Assembly (NCBI GenBank): GCA_965197575.1
Contig: OZ240214.1
Span: forward strand, 2,232,001-2,296,000
Source of the DNA: VXOI01 sp965197575
Lineage (GTDB): Bacteria > Chloroflexota > Dehalococcoidia > Lucifugimonadales > UBA3495
Direction of reading: 5' to 3'
Length of the DNA: 64,000 nt
Of this stretch, positions 9,518 through 17,438 are shown one piece after another. Each line of letters opens with the position of its first letter. Position 1 is the stretch's first letter. Position numbers and translations under genes: made by a program. A model generated the notes under the pieces. It was not told the origin of the DNA, searched no databases, and saw only the letters and a program-made list of their open reading frames with translations.

Positions 9518-10582
9518 ATGACACCCGAGAGAGTTGGAACATCAAGCACTGTTGAAGAGACTACCGGGGCCTTGCGCCCAAAGAGTGCTGCATGGCTGGG
9601 CTTAGCTACTTTTGCCAAACGGCAGCCTTTGGGTGCCTTAGGGGCGCTGGTAGCAATAGTCCTTATCCTAGTAGCCCTGTTTGCACCACTAATTGCAACT
9701 CATGACCCACGCGAAACTAACGTGGGTGAGTTCAAGTTTGCCGGTCCAGGAACCGAGTTATGGCTCGGAGGCGATCAACTCGGCCGTGACGTATTCAGCA
9801 GACTAGTCTATGGCGCCAGGATCTCCCTGCTCGTGGGCATACTTAGCGTAGTATTCGGAGTTACGGTCGGCTTTGCCATAGGCATCGTGAGCGCCTACTT
9901 CGGAGGAAAGACGGACCTCTACGTGCAGCGGATTATGGATGCCATGATAGCCTTCCCCGCCCTTATTCTAGCCTTGGCGATCATGGCAGTGCTTGGGCCG
10001 TCAATACAAAACGTAATTATTGCGTTAACTGTTGTGTTCATACCTGGTGCCGCTCGCACCGTCCGCTCCGAAGCACTGCGTATTAAGGAGATAGACTACG
10101 TGCTGGCCGCGCGATCTGTGGGTGCGCCCGACTGGCGTATTATGCTACGCCACATCGCGCCAAACTGCTTTGCAATGTACATCGTCCTAGTACTACAGCC
10201 GCAGATGGTCGCTTGGGGTGTTGGACGGTCCTGAAATCGCAACGTCTGGCTACGGCCAACGTCTCCGATCCTAATGAAACTACGCTGAATTTGAGACCGA
10301 AAGTACCGAGTTTGTGTTAGTGCGGCTGTAGTACTAGCTACCGTCTCCTTGGGCTGGGCGATCATAGTGGAGGCCTCACTCAGCTTTCTAGGCGCCGGTA
10401 TTCCCCCGGATATCCCCTCTTGGGGCGGGATGTTGAGCGGAGCGACCCAACAATACGTAGAGGTGGGACCGTGGCTCGCAGTGTTCCCCGGCCTGGCGAT
10501 AGCTATTGTGGTGTTCGCTTGGAATCTGCTGGGCGACGCCCTTCGCGACGTTCTGGACCCGCGACTGCGAGGAACGAACTAG
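9518..10582 (+). pseudogene. ABC transporter permease, DppC/OppC type, interrupted by a 147-bp insertion
   Basis: The gene starts at an ATG after GGGAGGG and reads well as a DppC permease through the EAA loop and the segment IAPNCFAMYIVL. It then enters an inserted element carrying in-frame TGA codons, the first at about 10232. Removing 147 bases (element plus a duplicated CTAG) joins IVL to ATVSLGWAIIVEASLSFLGAG in the same frame, exactly as expected for the family, and the protein then runs to the normal end. The insertion is therefore recent or well conserved and should inactivate the permease unless the product is assembled from two pieces. The last two membrane helices lie downstream of it. 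Confidence 0.9.
10191..10333. mobile_element. 143-bp MITE-like element with perfect terminal inverted repeats
   Basis: The element begins TACTACAGCCGCA (10191-10203) and ends with the exact reverse complement (10321-10333). It is flanked by CTAG on both sides (10187-10190 and 10334-10337). Because CTAG is palindromic, the target duplication could be CTAG or only TA. It has no room for a transposase, so it must be moved by one encoded elsewhere. A 4-base CTAG duplication fits the YTAR preference described for IS701-type elements, and a TA duplication would fit IS630/Tc1-type elements; neither can be chosen here. It breaks the DppC reading frame with stop codons although its length is a multiple of three. 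Confidence 0.85.
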
Positions 10583-10751
10583 GGGAATTACTATCGGCCA
10601 CCAGGATTTTCTGGTGCTGGTGCGCGCGCAGGCCGGGATTTCTCAGGCGCCGCAGTACAGGGCCGACTTCCCTGGAGTATTCATTCTTGGCTCGTCGCTT
10701 GATATTATGGGCTTGTTGGTTGAAGCCTTTTTGCGAATAGGGAGGGAGATT

Positions 10752-11237
10752 ATGGGTTATAAGCCGAGACAGCTTGGGCACGTCAACATTTACGTCCGCA
10801 ACGCGGAACGGGCGCGGGACTGGTATGAGGACCTTTTGGGTCTGCACACCTATGGTCTCAGGCCCGGAGGCGCCGCCTTTATGACCGCGGACCTGGACAA
10901 CTCCCACGAGATAGCCTTGGTGGAAGTAGGGGAAGACGCGCCTGGTCCCCAGAAGGGGCAGGTGGGCCTGAACCACATGGCCTGGTACATGGAAAGCCTT
11001 GATGACCTGAAAGAGCTTTACTACCGGATCAAGGAAAGGAACATCGAGATCGAAAGCGTTTCCGACCACGGCCACGCCATCGGCATCTACATCCGCGACC
11101 CGGACGGCAACGGCATCGAGGTCTCCTACGAGATGCCCCGCAGCGAGTGGGGGCACGACGAGAGCAAGTACATGATCGGCGGCACGGAGAAAGGCCGTAT
11201 GCCCGGCCCGTGGGACGAGGAACCGGCCAGGCGCTAA
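10752..11237 (+). CDS. VOC-family extradiol dioxygenase-like protein
   Basis: A 161-residue single-module VOC protein. Likely metal ligands are the His of GHVNIYVRN (about residue 10), the His of GLNHMAWYM (about residue 75) and the Glu of DPDGNGIEVSYE (about residue 124). This 2-His-1-Glu pattern is that of catechol-2,3-dioxygenase-like proteins. The ATG is chosen because GGAGGGAG lies just upstream; a longer reading frame into the permease gene has no support. A strong hairpin terminator follows directly. A ring-cleavage or glyoxalase reaction is possible; the substrate is unknown. Confidence 0.85.
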   Translation: MGYKPRQLGHVNIYVRNAERARDWYEDLLGLHTYGLRPGGAAFMTADLDNSHEIALVEVGEDAPGPQKGQVGLNHMAWYMESLDDLKELYYRIKERNIEIESVSDHGHAIGIYIRDPDGNGIEVSYEMPRSEWGHDESKYMIGGTEKGRMPGPWDEEPARR

Positions 11238-11252
11238 AGGGATTCAGCCTGT

Positions 11253-11283
11253 GGCCCTTTCCTGTCAGAGGAAAGGGCCACAT
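11253..11283 (+). terminator. hairpin terminator after the VOC gene
   Basis: A perfect 12-bp stem, GTGGCCCTTTCC and GGAAAGGGCCAC, with a 7-base loop. It begins 16 bases after the VOC stop codon and is followed by an AT-rich tail (ATTATTATTTAA). This fits a rho-independent terminator. Confidence 0.75.
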
Positions 11284-11336
11284 TATTATTTAAGGACAGG
11301 AACAACAACCGCATCTTCCCAGATGGGGGACGGGCG

Positions 11337-11893
11337 ATGGCGACGACCAAGCCGGGGCTGCTCACCGCCGACGATTTGCTGCGCCTTTACAGTCAAGGGG
11401 TGAAGGGCGAACTAATACGCGGGGTGCTTTACGAAACCATGCCTGCGGGTGGACGACACGGCGATGTTGCGGGCGCTTTACTATCCGAGGTCAGGGTGTA
11501 TGTGAGGCCCCGCCGCATGGGACGAGTGGGCGGCGCCGACACCGGAATACTGCTGGAACGCAACCCGGACACCGTGCGCGAGCCGGATATGTATTATATC
11601 TCCGCAGAGAAGCTGCCGTTGGATGTCGAAGTCGCGGGATACTACGAAGTAGTACCTGACTTGGTGGCCGAAGTCTTCTCGCCCAGCGAAACGCATACAG
11701 AATTTAACGCCAAGATTCAAATGTAGCTGGACTTCGGGGTACGGATGGTTTTGGCGATTCTTCCGGCAACCCGGACTGTAGCGGTGATCAGCCCGACCGC
11801 CCCGCGGCCACCCTCACCTACGACGACACGCTGGACGGCGGCGACGTGTTACCAGGGTTCAGTTGCCCGGTGCGCGATATTTTCGACCTTTAG
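11337..11893 (+). pseudogene. Uma2-family PD-(D/E)XK endonuclease, broken
   Basis: The first 129 codons match Uma2 (DUF820) proteins, with the PD-(D/E)XK-like elements VREPDMYYI and PDLVAEVFSPS. The Trp expected at the start of the WLDFGVRMV helix is replaced by a TAG at 11724-11726. Beyond it the reading continues as LDFGVRMV and ATRTV, then a one-base frameshift near 11785-11793 moves the remaining conserved tail (PDRPAATLTYDD to PVRDIFDL) to another frame, ending at 11893. With a nonsense change and a frameshift this is very probably dead. A complete Uma2 gene lies at 28905-29642. Its end overlaps the stop of the convergent aminotransferase gene. Confidence 0.85.
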
Positions 11894-13194
11894 CCAGCCT
11901 GTCCTATAGCCCGGTCCAGAATCTCGGCGGCTTGGTCCATCTGGTCTTCACTGGTGGTGAACGGGGGGACGAAGCGGAAGACCGAGCCGCCCCGGCGGAC
12001 GCTAAGAATTAGGCCGTCTTCCAGGCAAGTGCGCCCTATTTGACGGCCTTCCTCCAGCGCCGGTTCTCGGGTGACGCGGTCGCGCACTAGCTCGATGCCC
12101 TGCAACAGGCCCCGTCCGCGGATGTCGCCGATTATCTCGTGGCGCTGGGCCAAGCGTTCAAGGTGCTTGCGCCAGTATGCGCCGATGCGCTGGGCCACGT
12201 CGGTCAGCGCCTCTTCCAGGATGATGTCGATGCTGGCGATGGCGGCGTTGCAGGGCAATGGGTCGTTGGAGTGGGAGTGTCCCACCACCAGCCCCGTTTC
12301 CGACGCCTTCTCCTCGATCTCATCAGTGGTGATGGCCGCGCTGATGGCCACGCCGCCGCCGAAGTGCTTGGAGATGGTGAAAATGTCCGGCACCACCCCT
12401 TCCTGCTCGAAGGCCCACATTGACCCCAGCTTGGCCAGGCCGGTCTGCGCTTCGTCCACGATCAGCAATGCGCCCCGCTGTTCACAGCGGCGTTTCAGTT
12501 CCTTGAGCCATCCTTCAGGCAGGTCGATTACCCCGCCGGCGCTGAAAAGCGGCTCGGTGATCACCCCGGCCAGCGGGCCGTCGGCTTGGGCGTCCAGAAG
12601 CTCGAAGCTGGTGTCGAGGCATGAATAGTCGCAGGCCGGGCGGTCCTGGCAGAACTTGCAGCGGTAGCGGTAGGGGGCGATTATCGGGTAGTGCCCCGGA
12701 GCGTAGGGGCCGTAGCCTTCGTGCCAGCCGGAGAAGGTCACGGCGCGGGTGGAATCGTTCATGCCGTGGAAGCTGACCGCCGGGCTGGCGAATTCGTAGC
12801 CGCCGGTGAAACGTTTGGCGATGGCCATCGCTGCTTCGTTGGAGTCGCTGCCCGAGGTCAGGAACATGGAGCGGTGCAGGCCGGGCGGGGTGATCTCGGC
12901 CAGGCGGCTGGCCAGCACAATCTCCCGGTCGTTGAACAAGCTCATGTGGCTGTGGATGAGGGTTTCCGCGCTTTCCTGCAGGGCCTGAACGATGCGCGGG
13001 TGGTTGTGGCCCAAGGCGGCGCACATCTGGCCGGAATTGAAGTCCAGGTACTCCTTGCCGTTGACGTCGCGGACCACCGAGCCGCGCCCCCAGACCATGA
13101 TGGGGCCGGTGACCACGTTCTTGTCGATCCGGCTTCGGAAGCTGTACTTGCGGGCCAGCTCCAGAAGCTCGGATTCGGTGAATTGCTGCGTCAC
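11890..13194 (-). CDS. class III PLP enzyme, 2,2-dialkylglycine decarboxylase-like
   Basis: A 434-residue fold-type I PLP enzyme. The SGSDSNEAAMAIAKRFTGG segment binds the cofactor phosphate, LIVDEAQTG holds the Asp that contacts the pyridine nitrogen, and TISKHFGGG holds the Schiff-base Lys. The SHSNDPLPCNAA and VFRFVPPFTTSEDQ segments resemble 2,2-dialkylglycine decarboxylase more than ordinary ornithine or GABA aminotransferases. An unusual Cys cluster (C-x2-C-x5-C-x3-C, about residues 178-192) lies in a loop. The GTG start is supported by CAGGAG upstream, which sits across the end of the preceding LLM gene, so the two are co-transcribed. Confidence 0.85.
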   Translation of the reverse strand: MTQQFTESELLELARKYSFRSRIDKNVVTGPIMVWGRGSVVRDVNGKEYLDFNSGQMCAALGHNHPRIVQALQESAETLIHSHMSLFNDREIVLASRLAEITPPGLHRSMFLTSGSDSNEAAMAIAKRFTGGYEFASPAVSFHGMNDSTRAVTFSGWHEGYGPYAPGHYPIIAPYRYRCKFCQDRPACDYSCLDTSFELLDAQADGPLAGVITEPLFSAGGVIDLPEGWLKELKRRCEQRGALLIVDEAQTGLAKLGSMWAFEQEGVVPDIFTISKHFGGGVAISAAITTDEIEEKASETGLVVGHSHSNDPLPCNAAIASIDIILEEALTDVAQRIGAYWRKHLERLAQRHEIIGDIRGRGLLQGIELVRDRVTREPALEEGRQIGRTCLEDGLILSVRRGGSVFRFVPPFTTSEDQMDQAAEILDRAIGQAG

Positions 13195-13199
13195 GGGAC

Positions 13200-14372
13200 T
13201 TACTCCTGGCCCTTGAACTTGGGCATCACGTCTTTGCCGAACGCCTCCAACTGCTCCAGGATCACGCTTTGCGGGGTGCCGATCACGGACCCGACGTTGA
13301 TCTGGTCCAGGCCGGGGTAGCGCTCTTGTACGTCCATCAGCTTCTCGGCGACCAATTCGGGCGGGCCGCACAACCACGAGCCGGCCCTCACCCCGTCCTC
13401 CAGAGTGGGCAGTCCTGCGCCGCGGGCGCGGCGGGGGTCTTCCATGGCCCGAATCTGGTCGTCGGACAGCCCCCGGACGAAGCCGAGAGGAGCAAACATC
13501 TTCATGTTCTCCTCAAAGAAACCGCGCGCTTCGTTGATGGCCTTTTCCTCGGTCTCGGCGATGTGGATGGTGTAGCCGACGGCCAGGTCTTCGCCTAGCT
13601 GGGCCTCACGGCCGTTCTTGGCCAGCGTGTCCCGCCACTGTTGCATCACTACGTCGGTTGCGCCGCCGGCCGCTGCGCCGCCGCCGATGATGCCCTTGAT
13701 GCCGTGCTTGACCATGAAGTCCATGGCCCGCTGGCTGGCGCTCACCACCGGCTGCCAGGTCTCGACGGGGAGTGTCTTGGGGCGAGGCACCAACGTGATT
13801 TCCTTCAGCGTGTAGCCCCGGTAGGGGACTTCTGGGGGAATGGTGTAGAATTGGCCCTCGAAAGAGAACGACTCCTCGTTGAACGCCTTCATAATAATCT
13901 CGACCTGCTCCTCGAACATCTCCCGGTTGGCCTCGTTGTCGGAGAGGGTGCTGGGCACGCCGAAGGTGTCTACCTCGCGGGAATGGTAGCCGCGCCCGAC
14001 GCCGAAGATCACCCGCCCGTTGGTCAGGATGTCGGCGGTGGCGTAGTCTTCGGCCAAGCGCAGCGGGTGCCACATCGGGTTGATGTTGAAGCCGCACCCG
14101 AACTTGAGGTTCTTGGTCAGATGGGCCAGGTGGACGTAGAGCAGCAACAGGTTGGGGATGCACTCATAGCCTTCCCGCTGGAAGTGGTGCTCCGCCGACC
14201 AGAAAGTGTCGTAGCCCATCTCCTCCATCTTGAGGACGATGGCCTCGGTCTTGTCGAAAACGGTGGCCAGGTGGCCGTCAGAGAGCCAGCGCTCGTTGAC
14301 CGGGGTGCCGTCTAGGCCGAGGTTGTCCAAGTCTACGTGCCCGGCGAACAGGCTGCCGAATTTGGTGATCAT
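13200..14372 (-). CDS. LLM-class flavin-dependent oxidoreductase
   Basis: A 390-residue bacterial-luciferase-like monooxygenase with a TIM barrel. Typical pieces are YDTFWSAEHHF near residue 56, the LTKNLKFGCGFNINPMWHPLRLAEDYA strand-helix unit, and GRVIFGVGRGYHSRE. Such enzymes use reduced flavin (F420 or FMN) and usually oxygen. The start at MITKFG is chosen because GGAGGAG lies 9 bases upstream. The gene ends 5 bases before the GTG of the PLP enzyme, so the two form an operon. A role in degrading an amine or organosulfur compound is possible but not shown. Confidence 0.88.
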   Translation of the reverse strand: MITKFGSLFAGHVDLDNLGLDGTPVNERWLSDGHLATVFDKTEAIVLKMEEMGYDTFWSAEHHFQREGYECIPNLLLLYVHLAHLTKNLKFGCGFNINPMWHPLRLAEDYATADILTNGRVIFGVGRGYHSREVDTFGVPSTLSDNEANREMFEEQVEIIMKAFNEESFSFEGQFYTIPPEVPYRGYTLKEITLVPRPKTLPVETWQPVVSASQRAMDFMVKHGIKGIIGGGAAAGGATDVVMQQWRDTLAKNGREAQLGEDLAVGYTIHIAETEEKAINEARGFFEENMKMFAPLGFVRGLSDDQIRAMEDPRRARGAGLPTLEDGVRAGSWLCGPPELVAEKLMDVQERYPGLDQINVGSVIGTPQSVILEQLEAFGKDVMPKFKGQE

Positions 14373-14476
14373 GGGCGAAACTCCTCCGGGGCGATGCCGG
14401 CCAAAACCGGGCATATGGATGTGAAGCCATTGTAGTGGGGCCAGTAGCCTTGTCAACCGGAGCTATGTCCCAAGGA

Positions 14477-14596
14477 GGGCCTTTTCATTGCCCACCCAAG
14501 GCAGCCACAAAGGCTGCCCCTACGCTTGGGAGCGCGGTGTAAACCCCATGTTGCCCCGTGGGTTGGGCTATTCGTCCGCCGACAATGAAAAGGGCC
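14477..14596. repeat. intergenic element with 14-bp near-perfect inverted ends
   Basis: GGGCCTTTTCATTG (14477-14490) and CAATGAAAAGGGCC (14583-14596) are inverted copies with one mismatch. Between them lies a second palindrome, GGCAGCC..GGCTGCC (about 14500-14517). The unit fills the gap between the LLM operon and the response regulator. It may be a small non-autonomous mobile element or a paired terminator; I cannot see a target duplication. Confidence 0.45.
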
Positions 14597-14693
14597 TGAG
14601 TTATGGCCCTTTCAATTGGGGAGAATATGCCGCCCGCTTTGCTAAAATAGAAACTATCAGGCGGCATCCATCAGGTTTTCCGGGGATTTGCAG

Positions 14694-15491
14694 ATGGCTA
14701 GCAACGGTCGAAGGATACTTATAGTCGACGACGAGGCGGAGTCTTCCATCCTGCGGACCGTGCGGCGGAGGCTTCAAGAGGAGGGGTGGCAGGCCAGCGT
14801 GGTCCGGCCTGAGGACGGTCTGACCCTAGGCGAAGAGTTCGAGGCCGCCGCTCTGTGGTCCATCGAGGACGACCAGCCCGATGCGGTGCTGTTGGACGTG
14901 CGCTTCGGCGACCATCGGGACGATCTGTTCAAGGGTCTGGGAATCCTGGGCGAGATAGTAAGGCGGTGGCCCAAGCTGCCCGTGCTGATGTTCACCCAAT
15001 ACGCGCAAGGCCCCGACCGGGACACCGCCGTGCGCGGCTCTCTCAAGTGGGACGCGCCGGTGGACTTCATCGACAAGCTGGCCGGGCCCGACGAGGTGGT
15101 GCTCCGTTTGCGCCGGTTGATGGGCACTTCGCCGGCGGAGATAATGATCGGCGGCCGCATTCTGGTGGACACGCGGACGCGCCTGGTCTACGTCCTTTAC
15201 AATGGGCCGGATCAGGCCGGAGAACGGGAGCCGGTGCCGGACATTCAAGGCATGAAGTTCGAGATTTTCCGGGAACTGGCAACTGCCTGGTACCGGAGTC
15301 CGGGGGAGTTGGTGCCCTTCTCCCGGCTGGAGCGGTACTCGGAAGGCGAGGACCCACGGGCGTCGTTGCGCGTCCGCATCCGCGAGATTAAGGTCGCCGT
15401 CGGCAAGGCCCTGGGGGCGCGGTTCGGCCCGTCGGAGCTGATCCTGAACGTCAGAGACCAGGGATACCGGCTGTCCCCGCCCCGAGGGTGA
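14694..15491 (+). CDS. response regulator, OmpR/PhoB-like
   Basis: A 265-residue two-component regulator. The receiver domain (residues about 5-135) has all key residues: the acidic pair in ILIVDDE, the phospho-acceptor Asp in AVLLDVRFGD, the Thr in VLMFTQYA and the Lys in DFIDKLAG. A winged-helix effector domain covers about residues 170-260, ending with LILNVRDQGYRLSPP, as in Trans_reg_C proteins that recognise direct-repeat DNA. The linker is longer than in PhoB. The stop codon overlaps the next gene's GTG. It probably controls the two secreted proteins downstream, which is inferred from position. The ATG at 14694 is preferred over the TTG two codons earlier. Confidence 0.88.
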   Translation: MASNGRRILIVDDEAESSILRTVRRRLQEEGWQASVVRPEDGLTLGEEFEAAALWSIEDDQPDAVLLDVRFGDHRDDLFKGLGILGEIVRRWPKLPVLMFTQYAQGPDRDTAVRGSLKWDAPVDFIDKLAGPDEVVLRLRRLMGTSPAEIMIGGRILVDTRTRLVYVLYNGPDQAGEREPVPDIQGMKFEIFRELATAWYRSPGELVPFSRLERYSEGEDPRASLRVRIREIKVAVGKALGARFGPSELILNVRDQGYRLSPPRG

Positions 15492-16513
15492 CTATGGCTG
15501 GTCAAGAAGGCTCCGTTGCGCGGCCGTATCTGAGCATTCCAAGGGGGTCCCGGCTGCCGCTCCTGGTGTATGTAGCCGGTGGTTTGGTCGCCTTCTCAGG
15601 GCTCATCTTCCTAATTCTGTCCTTATTTATAGGCCCTGCCGTTTTCGATTCCCTCTGGGTTGTTGAGCCGCTAGCCTACATCGGCAGCGTACTGCTCATC
15701 TTAGGGCTGGCCATCTGCGTAGCAGGACTGGCTGCCCTTGCGATTGGGGCCAGCGAGCGGAACGGGAAGGAGAGGACGGAAGGGGAGCAGGGCCACCAGT
15801 GGAGCGACACCACACGGCAGATTTTTGAGCTGGTGGACCACGATCTGGGCCGCCCGATGCGCCGAATTGCAGGGAAGGAACGCGAACTCCGGGCCGTTCT
15901 CCAAGCGTCGCAATCGCCGATGGACCCGTCGGTGATCGATCTTCTGGACGAGATAGCCCGGCAGACGCCGAATTTTCGCCTGATGCTGTCCAATGTGCAG
16001 GTGCTGGTGCAGTTGGAAGCGCCCGGCGGACCCATGTCCATTGCTCCGGTGGAGCCGTCAGAGGTGGTGCGCCGCATCACCGACCGCTACACGCCGGTGG
16101 CCGCCGAGGGAAGGAAGGAAATTTCTTGGTGGGCCGAGCCGCCGGACTTCGGCATCTTCTACGCCGACGCCAGCGCCATCGACCACATCGTGACCAACCT
16201 GGTGGACAACGCGATCCGGTACGCCCACACCCACGTCGAGGTGCGCTTGACCAAAGAGGACTCGCGGTTTTTCATCCAGGTGCGTGACGACGGCCCCGGA
16301 ATCGGCGCGCATTACGTCGAGCACGTATTCGGCCGGGGCTGGACGCCCGAGATGGCGCGGCGGGAAGAAAAGACCTCCTCAGGGTTGGGTTTGTTCATCG
16401 CCCGGACTCTGGCGCAACGGGCCGGGGGCGAATTGACCGTCGAAACCGTAGAGGAGCCTGACGCCAACTCCTACACGGCGTTCCTGCTGGAACTGCCCGC
16501 CAACGGCTCGTGA
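15488..16513 (+). CDS. membrane histidine kinase
   Basis: A 341-residue sensor kinase with two membrane helices (about residues 24-50 and 60-88) and almost no extracellular domain. The phospho-accepting His is probably in LVDHDLGRPM (about residue 118), a variant of the HDLxxPL box. The ATPase domain has the N box NLVDNAIRYA, the G1 box DDGPGIG and the G2 box SSGLGLFIA. It overlaps the response regulator by 4 bases, showing translational coupling; an ATG two codons further on is an alternative start. With so little outside the membrane it may sense membrane state or a partner protein. Confidence 0.88.
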   Translation: MTMAGQEGSVARPYLSIPRGSRLPLLVYVAGGLVAFSGLIFLILSLFIGPAVFDSLWVVEPLAYIGSVLLILGLAICVAGLAALAIGASERNGKERTEGEQGHQWSDTTRQIFELVDHDLGRPMRRIAGKERELRAVLQASQSPMDPSVIDLLDEIARQTPNFRLMLSNVQVLVQLEAPGGPMSIAPVEPSEVVRRITDRYTPVAAEGRKEISWWAEPPDFGIFYADASAIDHIVTNLVDNAIRYAHTHVEVRLTKEDSRFFIQVRDDGPGIGAHYVEHVFGRGWTPEMARREEKTSSGLGLFIARTLAQRAGGELTVETVEEPDANSYTAFLLELPANGS

Positions 16514-16562
16514 TTGCCCAATCGCCGACGATGGCCCCGGCCAACGAGCGGGCTTAGCGACC

Positions 16563-17357
16563 ATGCCACGACGGGACTCCGGGGCGTGCGCTCCGCTGCT
16601 CTTGGCTGCGCTGTTCCTGGTGTCGCTGCTCACCTTGCCGGGCTGTTTTTCCTCCGTGCCCAGAGAAACCGCCACCCCGCCGCCGGCCACGGCAACCCCA
16701 ATACCGACGCCGACCATCACTCCCACTCTCCCGCCCACCCCGACCGCCACTCCGACGCCGACGCCGACCGTCACTCCGCCGCCAACACCAACGCCAACGA
16801 CTCCCCCACCGGTACCGACGCCAACTCCCGACGAGAGCGTCCGCCTGTTCCTGGACGTGCTGGGGCCGGATGACGGCTCTATCGTTCCCAACCTCGTCGT
16901 CGTGGTCTTCGGAGTAACCCTTCCGGAGGCGGCGGTTACGGTGAACGGCATCCCCGCAACGGTCGACGCCAACGGCGGGTTCCGTCAGGTGGCAGAGCTT
17001 CGACCGGGCATCAACGACGTCGAGGTCATCACTCTAGTCGAGAATGGCGACACGCTTTCGAGGACGTTGCGGGTCACTTCGCTGGCCCAGCCGCCGCAGC
17101 CGTTCTTCCTGGTGATCCGGGAGCCGGAGGACCAGAGCGTCGTCTACCAGCCGGACCTGCGGCTGGTGGGCCGCACCGCGCCGGAGGCCATCGTGAGCGT
17201 GAAGGGCGTATCGGTGGACGTGGACGCTTTCGGCGACTTCTCGACCGTGGTGAGGCTGGACCCAGGCGGCAATACCATCGGCATAGTGGCAACCAGCGCC
17301 GACGGCCAGGAAGAAAGCCGTGTGCTGGCGGTGATTTACCGGCCGCCGGAGCAATAA
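16563..17357 (+). CDS. lipoprotein with Thr/Pro-rich stalk and two Ig-like domains
   Basis: A 264-residue surface lipoprotein. The signal segment ends with the lipobox LTLPGCFS, giving a lipid-anchored Cys near residue 29. About 55 residues of Thr/Pro repeats (PTPT type) follow and form an extended, probably cell-surface, stalk. Two related modules then cover about residues 92-175 and 180-260. Both contain the pattern AxVxVNG/KGVxxxVDxxGxF followed by LxPGxNxIxV, as in bacterial Ig-like (glucodextranase B-like) modules. It sits between the two-component pair and the giant secreted protein, so a surface or adhesion role is likely. There is no enzymatic domain. Confidence 0.8.
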   Translation: MPRRDSGACAPLLLAALFLVSLLTLPGCFSSVPRETATPPPATATPIPTPTITPTLPPTPTATPTPTPTVTPPPTPTPTTPPPVPTPTPDESVRLFLDVLGPDDGSIVPNLVVVVFGVTLPEAAVTVNGIPATVDANGGFRQVAELRPGINDVEVITLVENGDTLSRTLRVTSLAQPPQPFFLVIREPEDQSVVYQPDLRLVGRTAPEAIVSVKGVSVDVDAFGDFSTVVRLDPGGNTIGIVATSADGQEESRVLAVIYRPPEQ

Positions 17358-17438
17358 AGACCGTAACACAGCGGTAATGATGAATTGCGTAATCTCAACA
17401 ATAGCGGTTAGGGCCGCGCCTTTCAGGCTGGGGGACTT

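Noticed and set aside
10506..10751. Upstream extension of the second VOC protein
   Set aside because: The open frame overlaps the permease end, has no VOC-like sequence and the ATG at 10752 has a strong ribosome site.
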